A stretch of 64,000 nucleotides of DNA from an uncultured Methanomicrobiales archaeon. GTDB lineage: Archaea; Halobacteriota; Methanomicrobia; Methanomicrobiales; Methanospirillaceae. Numbering within the stretch: the stretch's first letter is position 1; each line of letters starts with the position of its first letter. The DNA is taken from contig CAILCG010000019.1 of assembly GCA_903832665.1 (NCBI GenBank), positions 62,001 through 126,000 on the forward strand. Reading direction: 5' to 3'. A model generated the notes under the pieces. The model did not search any database, was not told the DNA's origin, and was given only the letters and a program-made list of their open reading frames with translations. This document shows, piece by piece, positions 44,318 to 53,846 of this stretch. Made by a program: the position numbers and the translations under genes.

Positions 44318-45979
44318 TTACGTGCCGGTAAACAGCGGCACATCCCGGAATTCACCGGCATCGAAGACGCCCCGTTCTGTGATGCGGAACGAGGGGATGA
44401 CCGTTAAGGAAAGGAACGAGAGGTACATGAAGGGATCTTCAATACCGCCCATCCTGTCAGTGACTCTGTGCAGGTCTTCCAACTGCCCTGCAACGACCGG
44501 GTATGGCAGCGTGGACATGAGACCTCCGCAATCCAGCGGAAGGCAGGTCTCCGTCTCTCCCACAACCGCGACCATCCCGCCCTGCATGCGTATGACCGCG
44601 GCAATCGCCCGGAGGATCTCGTCGTCACTGGTCCCGACTGCGATCACATTATGCGTATCATGGGCAACGCTCGATGCAATGGCACCGGCAGAAAACCTGA
44701 ACCCCCGCACCAGCCCGATGCCGCATGCCCCGGTGCCGTACCGGTTGACGACAACGACTTTGAGCACGTCATCTTCCGGTTGAGCACGGTCAAAGGGAAT
44801 GCGGAGGGATTCGGTTACGATCTGGTGGTGCAGGAGACCGATCACCCGGGCCGTGCCCTTGCCATGAATCTCCAGTGCATCACGGGATGGGACGGTGCAC
44901 TGGAACGTGCGGGGCAGTGATGCACCCTTTTCCGGGACGGTGTCTGCAATGGCGGTTCCGGTAACAAATACCTGCCGGACGACAAATGTTGCGGGGTCAT
45001 CGATCACGCAGAAGTCGGCCCGTCTTCCCGGGGTAAGCGCCCCGCGATCGGTGAGCCCGAACCGTTCCGCAGCAGAGAGGGTAGCCATGCGGATCGCCAG
45101 TTCCGGCCTGACCCCGCAGGAGATTGCTTTGCGTATGCAGCGGTCGATATGCCCGTCCTGCACCAGGAGATCGACATGGCAGTCATCGGTGGCAAAACAG
45201 CAGCGGGAGACGGTCAGGGGCGTGATGAGGGGGGCCAGTTCCTCAATATTGTGCTCCGTTGAGCCTTCCCGGATATAGATGAACATCCCTTTTTTGAGTT
45301 TTTCTTCTGCCTCATCCCGCCCGGTGCATTCATGATCGCTCTGAAGTCCCGCAAGGATGTAGGCATTCAGGTCCATTCCCGAGAGTATGGGGGCATGTCC
45401 GTCCCGCAGGGAAAAAAGTGCCAGTTTCTCCCCGATGGAGGGATCCCCGCCAAGAACCCCGGGAAAGTTCATCATCTCGCCAAGACCCAGCACGCCTTCC
45501 TGGTCTCTGAAGGATTCCAGGTCTGCTGCGTCAAGGACCGCCCCGCCGACATCCACCGGCGTTGCCGGAACGCAGGATGGCAGCATATACCGGATATCCA
45601 CCGGAAGTCCCACCCGCTGGGAGAGCATGTACTCGATACCTGCTGCGCCGGCAACATTGGCGATCTCGTGGGGATCGGCGATCACGGTTGCCGTTCCATG
45701 CTGTGCCACCAGCCGGGCATATTCCCGGGGGGTGAGCAGCGAACTCTCAATATGGACATGGGCATCGATGAGCCCGGCCACCAGGTACCTGCCCGAGAGA
45801 TCGTATTCTGTTTTCCCCGTGTAATTCCCGATGCCAAGGATGACACCGTCTTTCACCGCGAGCGTGCCCGTCTCCCAGGTACAGGAGAACGGGTTGAATA
45901 TCTTTGCGTTTTTGAAGACTGCATCGGCAGGAACAACTCCCCGGGCTGCATTGATCCGATCTCGAGAAAAAACATCCAT
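44318..45979 (-). CDS. Adenine deaminase
   Basis: A 553-residue amidohydrolase converting adenine to hypoxanthine and ammonia in purine salvage. It has the metal-binding DAHVHIESSLLTP near residue 75, GTATVIADPHEIANVAG near 105, and CCFATDDCHVDLLVQDGHID near 275. The C-terminal domain typical of Ade enzymes is present, with VIAVGTSDDEILRAIAAVI and MQGGMVAV. The frame is open seven codons further to 46000; I prefer the MDVFSRDRIN start. The truncated CheW gene ends just upstream, and the junction between them appears to be a deletion point. Confidence 0.93.
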   Translation of the reverse strand: MDVFSRDRINAARGVVPADAVFKNAKIFNPFSCTWETGTLAVKDGVILGIGNYTGKTEYDLSGRYLVAGLIDAHVHIESSLLTPREYARLVAQHGTATVIADPHEIANVAGAAGIEYMLSQRVGLPVDIRYMLPSCVPATPVDVGGAVLDAADLESFRDQEGVLGLGEMMNFPGVLGGDPSIGEKLALFSLRDGHAPILSGMDLNAYILAGLQSDHECTGRDEAEEKLKKGMFIYIREGSTEHNIEELAPLITPLTVSRCCFATDDCHVDLLVQDGHIDRCIRKAISCGVRPELAIRMATLSAAERFGLTDRGALTPGRRADFCVIDDPATFVVRQVFVTGTAIADTVPEKGASLPRTFQCTVPSRDALEIHGKGTARVIGLLHHQIVTESLRIPFDRAQPEDDVLKVVVVNRYGTGACGIGLVRGFRFSAGAIASSVAHDTHNVIAVGTSDDEILRAIAAVIRMQGGMVAVVGETETCLPLDCGGLMSTLPYPVVAGQLEDLHRVTDRMGGIEDPFMYLSFLSLTVIPSFRITERGVFDAGEFRDVPLFTGT

Positions 45980-46003
45980 TGTCATTACATCCGGTATCAA
46001 AGA

Positions 46004-46375
46004 TTATCGCGCGTCAAGGACGATGATCCGGCTGTTCTCATCTTTTATATCCGCATTTGAGACAATGTGGAGGCGGTCTTTCAAATCCACGATGGTCGTG
46101 ATCTCTCCACGGAGGTCGATGATACCTTTCATGTAGGAGGCGCTGTTGGGAAGTTTTGTGATGGTTGTGTACTCCACCACTTCCTTGACATCGAAGAGAT
46201 CTACTGCATATCGCTCGTTCCCTAGGAGAAATTCAACGACCTGCAGCATACCTTTCTCGTGCTTTCCTGCCTTTGTCTCCCTGATGGAGTTGTTGTTCTC
46301 AAGCGATTCTGTGCCCGGGGCGACAGGAGAAGAGGGGTGATTTCCCTCTTCCGTTGGCTTTGTAGATTTTGCCAT
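46004..46375 (-). pseudogene. cheW: CheW-like chemotaxis coupling protein, C-terminally truncated
   Basis: A 123-residue frame with a polar N-terminal tail (1-42) and the first part of a CheW domain: MLQVVEFLLGNERYAVDLFD, then VKEVVEY, SASYMKGIIDLRGEITTIVD and SRIIVLDAR followed by TAA. The complete CheW at 51371-51886 continues for about 65 more residues after the equivalent strand, so roughly the C-terminal third of the fold is missing. Adenine deaminase starts about 25 bases later, which suggests a deletion joined the two. It follows the receptor gene by 15 bases. Function is doubtful. Confidence 0.72.
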
Positions 46376-46390
46376 TTCTGTACCCCCGAA

Positions 46391-49313
46391 TCAGCACTTG
46401 AACCGTGAGACTTCCTTTGTCACTTTATCGACAATCGTGTTGGCATTGCCGATAACCTTGGTGATCTGGTCAATGGCAGCGGCCGATTCTTCGCTGGCAG
46501 CAGCGACATCGGTGGACTCCTTGGATGTGCTCTGCATCAGTCCGCCCACTTCATTGATGCTTGCGGTCACTTCTTCGACAGATGCGGCCTGCTCCTCTGC
46601 TGCGGCAGCCACGTCACTGATGTTCTTGCTTATCTGGTCGATGGAAGTAACGATCTTGGAGAAGCTGCTCAGGGTCTCCTGCAGGGCTTCGCTGCCCTGT
46701 TTCACACCCGTGTTGGATGATGCAACTGCATCAACAGCACTGTTGGTCTGGGTCTGGAGGCTGTTGATCATCTCGGCGATCTTCTCTGCTGAAGCCCGTG
46801 ACTCGGCTGCAAGCGATTTGACTTCCGTTGCAACTACGGCAAACCCGCGTCCTGCATCTCCTGCCCTCGCGGCTTCGATCGCTGCATTGAGGGCGAGGAG
46901 GTTTGTCTGGTTTGCCAGGTCCGTGATCAGGCTGACAATCTCGCTGATCTTGTCCATCTGTCCCTTGATCTCCAGGATAATGACATTGACATCATTGGAT
47001 GACTTGGTAATGCCCTGCATCCCGCTCTCGGTCTTCTGGGCAAGTTCCATGCCTTCTTTGCTGAAGACCGTCGTGTCCTGCACGAGTTTTGCGGTTACAT
47101 CAGCACGGGTGGCGACTTCCTGGATGGTGCGGGAGAGGTCTTCCATTGCCTTCTGCACCTGGTCGATACCCGACATTGATTTCTCGACATTGACGCTGAC
47201 AGCGCTGGTATTCTTGGCCATCTGGCTGGCACCTGCCGAGACTTCTTCTACACTCGCATTTGCCTCTTCGGCACCTGCTGCGAGATCGGTCACCTGGACA
47301 CTGATGTTGGTGATTGCATCGGACACGGAGATGCCGATATTGTTCAATGCTTCTTTGAAGGCTAACCAGTCGCCGGGAACCTTGAGATTCGGGTCTACGC
47401 GGGTGGTGAAGTCCTGTGAAGCGTATCCTTTCGAAACCCGGAGGGCCTCATTGACCGGCTCGATGACCGAGTCGAGCGTTGCATTGACTCCTTCGACAAC
47501 CTTGCGGTAATCCCCGGTGTGTTTGCTGGCATCGGCACGGGTCTTGAGTTTGCCCTCGTCAGCGGCCTTGGAGAGCATGGTGGCATCCTGGATCAGCCGC
47601 TCGATCGCCTCCATCATCTTGATAAATGCAGGCACTAACTGATCTTTTTCAGACCTGCGTCCAATCTTCTGGTAATCCGGGAGTTCGGTGATATCGCCAT
47701 TGGCAACGTGATTTACCGTGTCGGTAACATGGCGGATACGGACTTCAACCGTGTTTACGGCTTTTCCGACATCCGCGTATATGCCCTGGTAGGTCCCCTC
47801 AACATTGGTGGAATAATCATTGACTGACATCCTCTGGAGCACGGCATTTGCTTCTGTAAGGCCTCCAAGACCGTCGATACAGTTGTTGAGGTTGTTCTTG
47901 ATCTCGTTGAAGTCACCGTTGTAGTTGTCCGTGATCTTCTTCGGGATGTCTCCTTTGGAGATGCGGTCGACATATTCCGCAGCCACATTCAGCGGGCCGA
48001 TAACTGCGTCAAGGGTTGCATTGACCCCTTCAACGATCTTCTTGTAATCGCCCATATGCTTGCTTGCGTCCGCACGGGTGTCGAGTTTTCCGTCGATTGC
48101 GGCTTTTACCAGCATGTTCGCATCGATGGTAAGAGCATTGATGTTGTCGATACAGTTGTTGAGGTTGTTCTTGATCTCGTTGAAGTCACCGTTGTAGTTG
48201 TCGGTGATCTTCTTGGGCATGTCCCCTTTGGAGATGCGGTCAACGTATTCCGCAGCCACGTTCAGCGGTCCGATTACTGCATCGAGGGTTGCATTTACGC
48301 CTTCGACAATTTTCTTATAATCTCCCTTATGTTTGGTGGCGTCAGCCCGGGTGTCGAGTTTACCCGCAACAGCCGCTTTTGAAAGCATGTTGGCATCGGC
48401 GACAAGTGCACGGAGCGAGACTGTGATGGTGTTTATTGCGGGAACTACCTCATCCTCATCATCAGAGGCCTTCAAATCCATCGTAAGGTCGCCATCCGCG
48501 ATCTTCTTCATGGTACCAACAATCCATTTCTGTTGTCCGTCGGCGAAACTGTCCATAGTTCTGGCCATTTCACCGATCTCATCTTTCCGGTTGAGTTTGA
48601 GCCGTGCTCCAAGGTGCCCCTTTTTAAGTTCTTTCAGGTTGTTGGCGACCTGTTCAACCGGCCCGGTGATGCTCTTGCTCAAGTAGAGTGCAAGGGCAAT
48701 CGCGATGATTATGCCGATGATGGTTGCAATAATCATCATCAGTGCACTGCTGTTATAGAGGGCCGTATTACCATCAGAAATTTTTTTTCGCAGCGTCTGT
48801 GTTGTAGTTGGTGAGCGTTGTAACGGCTGCAACTGCTCCCATGCGGGCAGTGATCAGCGGGGATCCTGCGGTCAGGGCTGCATCAACAGTCTTCATATCA
48901 TTTTTATCCGCTGCTGCGATGGTTGCATCAAATTGGGCACTGAACGCAGCATAGTTTGTATCAAACTGCGCCAGGCCTGCTTTTTCTTCAGGTGACAGCG
49001 GCGTGCCACGATAGGCATCTAAATTTGTTTTGAGATCTGTCCGCAGATCTGCTATTGTGGTTAGTGCAGTTGTCCTCGATGTAGGGACATAGATATACCG
49101 GTATTATTCTGCCCTCAACTGCTGGAAATCGGCAGCTACATTTCCCAGTTGATCTATGGGAACGGTATTATCCTTGTACAATTTTGTATCAGCGGCGTCC
49201 ATTGTGCCCATATTTGTGTAACCGATCAATGCCACAACGACTAGGATCAGCACGACGACCAGGAATCCCCCGATCATCTTCTTCCCGATTTTCATATCAT
49301 CGATGAAACTCAT
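46391..49313 (-). pseudogene. Methyl-accepting chemotaxis protein, broken by a nonsense codon and a frameshift
   Basis: From 49313 the frame gives TM1 (MIGGFLVVVLILVVVALIGY) and the start of a four-helix-bundle sensor, then TAA at 49104-49106 after FQQLRAE. The same frame continues YRYIYVPTSRTTALTTIADL and on for about 105 codons to an A8 run (plus-strand T8, 48781-48788). There one extra A shifts the frame; with A7 it joins to [17 protein letters not shown]2 ([20 protein letters not shown]), HAMP and tandem HAMP-like modules. The classical signalling hairpin ([20 protein letters not shown], then [17 protein letters not shown]) and a C-terminus at 46391 complete it. Restored length is about 974 residues. 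The cytoplasmic part alone (46391-48832) is open and could only be made from an internal start. Confidence 0.82.
47870..48430. repeat. Tandem 273-bp repeat in the chemoreceptor
   Basis: A 91-residue unit ([10 protein letters not shown] to about [11 protein letters not shown]) occurs twice in a row with few differences and a third, diverged partial copy near 47380-47540. The units are HAMP-like linkers between membrane and signalling parts. Near-identity of DNA suggests recent duplication or gene conversion. Confidence 0.8.
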
Positions 49314-49640
49314 GTTCTGTAACCTCTGATTTCTTCCTCATATACTCTGGATTTCCCTCGTTTTCCCGTATTTTTGACGGGATGCAGGGCTTCAATGTAC
49401 CCTTCCCCGCATCCCCTGCAGGCAGGAGCCCTGTCGTTGCAGTGTTTTTGGGGCTCCCGACTATCCCGGTATTCCGGACTGAATGTGGGCGAAACAATCT
49501 TTTGTTCAATTTAATATATAAATGTTCTGCGTTATGGTGATGATAAGCGATGATTAAAATAGATGAACAGATATGATAATTATTACTAATCGCCGCAAGG
49601 AAAAATTGCGGATTTTAAATGGTGGGAGCATCACGAGAGC
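49314..49640. promoter_or_regulatory. Divergent intergenic region with strong TATA-like box
   Basis: TTTAATATATAAA at about 49510-49522 is a near-symmetrical TATA box that could serve the receptor gene (minus) or the histidine kinase gene (plus). An inverted repeat CCGCAA/TTGCGG at 49593-49598 and 49606-49611 lies 30 bases before the kinase start. No gene is seen here. Confidence 0.5.
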
Positions 49641-51308
49641 ATGGTAAAAGACAATGAAATCCTGCGCATCAGGGAGGAGCTGGAGCGCAACCCCAAGGGA
49701 ATGACGATCGAAGACGTCTCCCAGAAACTTTCTATGAACCGCGGCACCGCAGCAAAATATCTCAACCTCCTGGTGGTTTCCGGGCAGGCAGAGATGCGCA
49801 CGCTCGGCCCGGCCAAGCTCTTCTCCATCTCCCAGCGGGTGCCCCTCTCGCAGATGCTCAGTGTCTGGACGGACCTTATCCTGATTCTCGATGCCGATCT
49901 CTTCATCCAGCAGGTGAATGATGCTCTCCTCACCTATTTCCAGCTTGAACGGGTCCAGCTCATGGGTGTGCAGCTCACCCACTCACCCCTGGCGCCTTAC
50001 TTTAACGAAGGTCACCTGGATACCCTGAAAGCAGCTCTCGATGGCGATGAGAAGATCTTTGAAGAAGAAATGGACATTCACGGTAAGCAGCATACCTTCC
50101 GGATAAAAATCCTCCCGCTCGTGTTTGACCAGGGCGGTAAAGGTATTGGCGCCATCTTCATCGACATCACCGGTATCAAAGCCTACCAGCACGATCTTGA
50201 AGGCAAGGTTAAGGAGCGCACCGAGCTACTCCATGAGACCAATGTCGAACTGGAGCGCAGGATCCGCGAGTACAAGAAGATCGAAAAAGCCCTGGTAGAA
50301 TCCGAAGAAAAGTACCGGGCGCTCGTGGACAATATAACTGAGGTGATCTTCACCATCAATGATCACGGTGTAATAACCTACATGTCACCCGCAATCCGGC
50401 CCATCCATGGCTATTCGCCCCAGGAATTGCTTGGCCGGCCCATTGCAGACTACGTGAACAGCGACGATCTGGTCTCTTTTACCCAGGGACTCGACAAAAG
50501 TAAGAGCGGAAACATCAGGCCGTTTGAATTCCGTCTCGTGACAAAAGACGGGGCATTGCGCTGGGTACATGCATCGGGAAAACCCGTTGAACACGCGGGA
50601 GCCCCGGATGGGTACCAGGGGATGATCACCGATATCCATGAGCATAAACGTGCTGAGGACACGCTTCGCAGGGCCAACAAACAGATTGTTCTCCTCAACA
50701 GCATTACCCGCCACGATATCCTCAACGGCATAACAAAGCTCCTCGCCTTCCTCGAGATCGCAAAGCGCGAGACCCAAGATGCCAAGCAGTTGGAACGTAT
50801 CGAAAAAGAAAAAGAGATCACCAATACGATCCAGCGACAGATCACGTTTACCCGGGATTACCAGAACATCGGTATCCGCCCCCCGCAGTGGAAGGATATT
50901 GATACCAGCATAAGGATTGCGGCAGAAGAAGTGAACCTCGGGAAAATTACCCTCTCGGTAAACGTTGGCAAGATTGCGGTTTTTGCTGACGATCTGATTG
51001 AAAAGGTCTTTTACAACCTGATGGAAAATTTCGTACAGCACGGTGAGAAGGTCACTGCAATTTCGTTCTCTGCAAAAAAGCGGGGCAAGTCCCTGGTAAT
51101 CGTCTGCGAAGATGACGGGAAGGGTATCAGGAAAGAAGACAAGGAACTGATTTTCGATCACAGCCACGGGGGAAGAATCAACTACGGGCTCTTCTTCTCC
51201 CGGGAAGTGCTAGCCATTACCGGCCTCACCATCAAAGAGACGGGTACTGAAGGTGCAGGGGCACGTTTCGAAATTACCGTTCCTGAAGAAATGATACGGG
51301 GTGCATAA
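49641..51308 (+). CDS. wHTH-PAS-PAS sensor histidine kinase
   Basis: A 555-residue soluble sensor kinase. Residues 1-70 form a winged-helix domain (GMTIEDVSQKLSMNRGTAAK, then YLNLLVVSGQAEM), which is unusual on a histidine kinase but frequent in Methanomicrobiales. Two PAS domains follow (about 73-185 and 215-335, the second with YMSPAIRPIHGYSPQELLGR). The phospho-acceptor region is SITRHDILNGITKLLAFLE, His near 357, followed by an HATPase domain: N-box YNLMENFVQHG near 455, CEDDGKGI near 490, GGRINYGLFFSREVL near 513. No transmembrane segment is seen, so it senses a cytoplasmic signal. It lies 62 bases before cheW and cheR, suggesting a link with taxis. Confidence 0.88.
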   Translation: MVKDNEILRIREELERNPKGMTIEDVSQKLSMNRGTAAKYLNLLVVSGQAEMRTLGPAKLFSISQRVPLSQMLSVWTDLILILDADLFIQQVNDALLTYFQLERVQLMGVQLTHSPLAPYFNEGHLDTLKAALDGDEKIFEEEMDIHGKQHTFRIKILPLVFDQGGKGIGAIFIDITGIKAYQHDLEGKVKERTELLHETNVELERRIREYKKIEKALVESEEKYRALVDNITEVIFTINDHGVITYMSPAIRPIHGYSPQELLGRPIADYVNSDDLVSFTQGLDKSKSGNIRPFEFRLVTKDGALRWVHASGKPVEHAGAPDGYQGMITDIHEHKRAEDTLRRANKQIVLLNSITRHDILNGITKLLAFLEIAKRETQDAKQLERIEKEKEITNTIQRQITFTRDYQNIGIRPPQWKDIDTSIRIAAEEVNLGKITLSVNVGKIAVFADDLIEKVFYNLMENFVQHGEKVTAISFSAKKRGKSLVIVCEDDGKGIRKEDKELIFDHSHGGRINYGLFFSREVLAITGLTIKETGTEGAGARFEITVPEEMIRGA

Positions 51309-51370
51309 ACAGTATGGTGAATGAAATGACAGATACGACAAGTCCAACCAGGAATTACCGGAGGTGACGT

Positions 51371-51886
51371 ATGGGTGAAGTACAATCATCGGAACAGAAG
51401 GGCAGCGGAACCGGTATAGATGCGTTGATCGAAGTAGTAGAGTTCAACCTCGGCGGAAAAAGATACGCCCTGGATATCCAGCTCGTGCGGGAGATTGTGG
51501 TAATGATGCCCATCACTCCCATCCCCCGTGCACCGGATTTTATCTCGGGAGTGCTCAATCTCCACGGTGAGATCACCTACATTATCAACCTCAATAAGTT
51601 ACTGGCCGTTGATGATCCGGCAATCCGGAAGGATCAGAAAATTATTGTTTTTGTCCCCGGGGCTGCCAAAGGAAACAATGTCGGTATCATTGTTGACAAT
51701 GTGAGCAGCGTCTTCCAGGTCCAGAAAGAGGACATCGAAACAATGATCGATAATTCCTCATCCAATCTCTCAAATTTTGTAAAAGGGATTATCAAACTCC
51801 GGAGTGAAGAACAGGATAAATCCAGAAAAGGACTGCTCATCTGGATTGATATGGAAAAAATAATTGAGGGTATGGTACCCGGATAA
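51371..51886 (+). CDS. cheW: CheW-like chemotaxis coupling protein
   Basis: A complete 171-residue CheW, the scaffold linking chemoreceptors to CheA. Residues 18-160 form the two SH3-like subdomains: LIEVVEFNLGGKRYALDIQL, PRAPDFISGVLNLHGEITYI and GNNVGIIVDNVSSVFQVQ. AGGTG-type ribosome binding sequence (GGAGGTGAC) precedes the ATG. It is followed by cheR 60 bases later. No CheA, CheY or CheB gene lies in the window, so the pathway core must be elsewhere, or this CheW serves a different kinase such as the one just upstream. Confidence 0.9.
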   Translation: MGEVQSSEQKGSGTGIDALIEVVEFNLGGKRYALDIQLVREIVVMMPITPIPRAPDFISGVLNLHGEITYIINLNKLLAVDDPAIRKDQKIIVFVPGAAKGNNVGIIVDNVSSVFQVQKEDIETMIDNSSSNLSNFVKGIIKLRSEEQDKSRKGLLIWIDMEKIIEGMVPG

Positions 51887-51946
51887 ATCCCCAAAATTTT
51901 AAGAGCAGTAATAGCATTATTGATGCGTAAGCATCACGAGGCGGAT

Positions 51947-52765
51947 ATGGACGATTTTGACACCCTGAAACGGTACATTGAACAAACGCTGAAGATCCAG
52001 TGCTCGAGCTATAAGGAGGATTATATCAAGCGCCGCCTCTTATCCCGGATGCGCTCAACCAATTCGGCAGATTACGGGTCGTATCTCCGGTATCTCAAGA
52101 CAAATACGCCGGAACTCGAACTGTTGAGAAACGCGCTCACCATCAATGTTACTGAATTTTTCCGGGACACGGAAGTGTATGAAGCGATCCGCAAGGAAGT
52201 CCTGCCGGATCTGTTCAAACAGCGCAAACGTCTCCGTATCTGGAGCGCCGGCTGTTCTACCGGAGAAGAACCCTACTCACTTGCCATGATCCTTCATGAA
52301 ATGATGGCGCTTCACAAGGATTATTCTGCACAGATCCTTGCAACTGATATCGACCAGGTGGTGCTCGGTAAAGCTAAGGAGGGAATATTCTCCCCAAAAG
52401 CCATGGTCAAGCTCACCGAGACCCAGACCCCCCGGCATTTTGACAAGCTTCCCGATGGCAATTACCAGGCAAAACCCCATTTAAAAGAACTGATCAAGTT
52501 CACGTCCAATGATCTGATGTCCGGTGTGCCCGTCTCGCGGTTCCTGGATCTCATCACCTGCCGCAATGTTACCATCTATTTCAACGAGAAACAGAAAGAT
52601 GATCTCGCCCGCACCTTCCACGATGCACTGGTTGCTGACGGGTACTACATCATGGGAAAGACCGAATATCTCGGCCGTGGCGTAGACGGCCTGTTTGTCC
52701 CGAAAAATACTGCCCAGAAAATTTTTGTCAAAAAAGAGAAATCTGCGCCCCCAAAAAGCGCTTAA
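51947..52765 (+). CDS. cheR: Chemotaxis protein methyltransferase CheR
   Basis: A 272-residue CheR that methylates glutamates of chemoreceptors with SAM for adaptation. The N-terminal helical domain (YIEQTLKIQCSSYKEDYIKR) precedes the Rossmann domain with TINVTEFFRD, IWSAGCSTGEEPYSLAMIL (about residues 97-115) and ILATDIDQVVLGKA. LITCRNVTIYFN near 205 closes the active site. The frame is open eight codons upstream to ATG 51923; I prefer 51947 because GAGG precedes it. The basic tail (KKEKSAPPKSA) is unusual. Its stop overlaps the stop of the convergent small membrane protein by 4 bp. Confidence 0.92.
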   Translation: MDDFDTLKRYIEQTLKIQCSSYKEDYIKRRLLSRMRSTNSADYGSYLRYLKTNTPELELLRNALTINVTEFFRDTEVYEAIRKEVLPDLFKQRKRLRIWSAGCSTGEEPYSLAMILHEMMALHKDYSAQILATDIDQVVLGKAKEGIFSPKAMVKLTETQTPRHFDKLPDGNYQAKPHLKELIKFTSNDLMSGVPVSRFLDLITCRNVTIYFNEKQKDDLARTFHDALVADGYYIMGKTEYLGRGVDGLFVPKNTAQKIFVKKEKSAPPKSA

Positions 52766-53028
52766 TGTTTTTGCTGGTCATCCACTTCCATCTTATCGCC
52801 GCGGACAAAATCCTGGGTCAGTTCGTACTGCATCTTTTTGCGGGATGACTGGAGTTTTATCTGGGTAAAGACAACGTAAAAGTTGACCCCCACGATAACG
52901 ATTATGAGCATCAGGCTGACCCACAGCATCATACCCTGTGCAGAGAGAAACGCAGCCCAGAGAAGTACAACGAACGAGATCAGGTAAAAAACGATCCACG
53001 TTTGAAGGCCCGGAAGCTCCATACTCAT
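52762..53028 (-). CDS. Small two-helix membrane protein
   Basis: An 88-residue protein with two hydrophobic helices, about residues 10-30 (TWIVFYLISFVVLLWAAFL) and 33-54 (MMLWVSLMLIIVIVGVNFYV). A basic and then acidic cytoplasmic tail follows (SSRKKMQYELTQDFVRGD, then KMEVDDQQKH). No family is recognised. It converges on cheR with a 4-bp overlap of the stops, and its start faces the promoter region of the next gene. Codon use looks like that of genuine genes in the window. Confidence 0.6.
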   Translation of the reverse strand: MSMELPGLQTWIVFYLISFVVLLWAAFLSAQGMMLWVSLMLIIVIVGVNFYVVFTQIKLQSSRKKMQYELTQDFVRGDKMEVDDQQKH

Positions 53029-53195
53029 CAGTTGTTCAGCGGATGCATAAAAAATATCCGTGGTTTTTTTGTCACGCAGGTACCGTGCAACAACAGATTT
53101 TCCGTTCTGTTAAAAAAAATGTCGGGATCTTTCCTGGATCATTTTTGCTGAAATGTTCGCCATAATTTTTTAAAGAGCATCGCCTAGTACTTTGT

Positions 53196-53846
53196 GTGGA
53201 AAAAGGCGATATTCTTACGTTTGCAGTCGGTTTTCTCATAGTACTCGTAATAGCCTTACTTGCAAATCCCCAGAATCTGGCCGCAATAAAAGGTATTGGT
53301 GAAAAACCCACCCCCGTCCCAACTCCGCTACCTGTTGCGACTCCCTTCCCTGTCGTACAGATCCCCGTTCAGACATTTGCCAAACCAACCCCCGCCCCGG
53401 TAGTCACTGATGCAGTCCCGTATCAGATAGTTTATTCTGACAAACCCTTCACGTACCCGGTCTTTAAACTTCCTGATAATATGGAGACCTACGGTGCTTC
53501 GGATATTATCGCACGCAACCAGGAGATGGTCCCCTTTGCATTCGTGCAAGGAACACGAGGCGAGCTTACCCAGAAATTTTCTGTTCCCTACCCGGTCTGG
53601 ATCATCAATAACACCGTTACGGCAAATCTTACTCCCCAGTATGGCAGGTTCAGGATGGCCCTTTGCGATGCACAAGATGGTTCCATCCTTGAAGGCGAAG
53701 AGATTCTTAACCGGAGTTCTTCGTACCGTCTTGTCCAGGTCTCGAATACGGAAATGTACATGATCATCGGTACCGCGTATATTGATGGTTACTATATCAG
53801 CCTGGAGACCCCCCGGAATTATTACGATCTCTACCGGCCCAAATAA
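53196..53846 (+). CDS. Membrane-anchored hypothetical surface protein
   Basis: A 216-residue protein starting at GTG 53196. An uncleaved N-terminal helix (DILTFAVGFLIVLVIALLAN) anchors it, and a Pro/Thr/Val stalk (PTPVPTPLPVATPFPVV) spans residues 38-70. A globular beta-rich domain follows (KPFTYPVFKLPDNMETYGAS, then FSVPYPVWIINNTVTANLTP and YMIIGTAYIDGYYISLETP). NNT and NLT glycosylation sites are visible. The family is unknown, but stalk-plus-sandwich surface proteins of this kind are common in Methanomicrobiales. Confidence 0.65.
   Translation: MEKGDILTFAVGFLIVLVIALLANPQNLAAIKGIGEKPTPVPTPLPVATPFPVVQIPVQTFAKPTPAPVVTDAVPYQIVYSDKPFTYPVFKLPDNMETYGASDIIARNQEMVPFAFVQGTRGELTQKFSVPYPVWIINNTVTANLTPQYGRFRMALCDAQDGSILEGEEILNRSSSYRLVQVSNTEMYMIIGTAYIDGYYISLETPRNYYDLYRPK

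Noticed and set aside
48781..48788. A8 run in the receptor as programmed slippage or phase variation
   Set aside because: The run is long enough to slip, but a separate TAA at 49104 upstream would still stop translation, so slippage alone would not restore the receptor.
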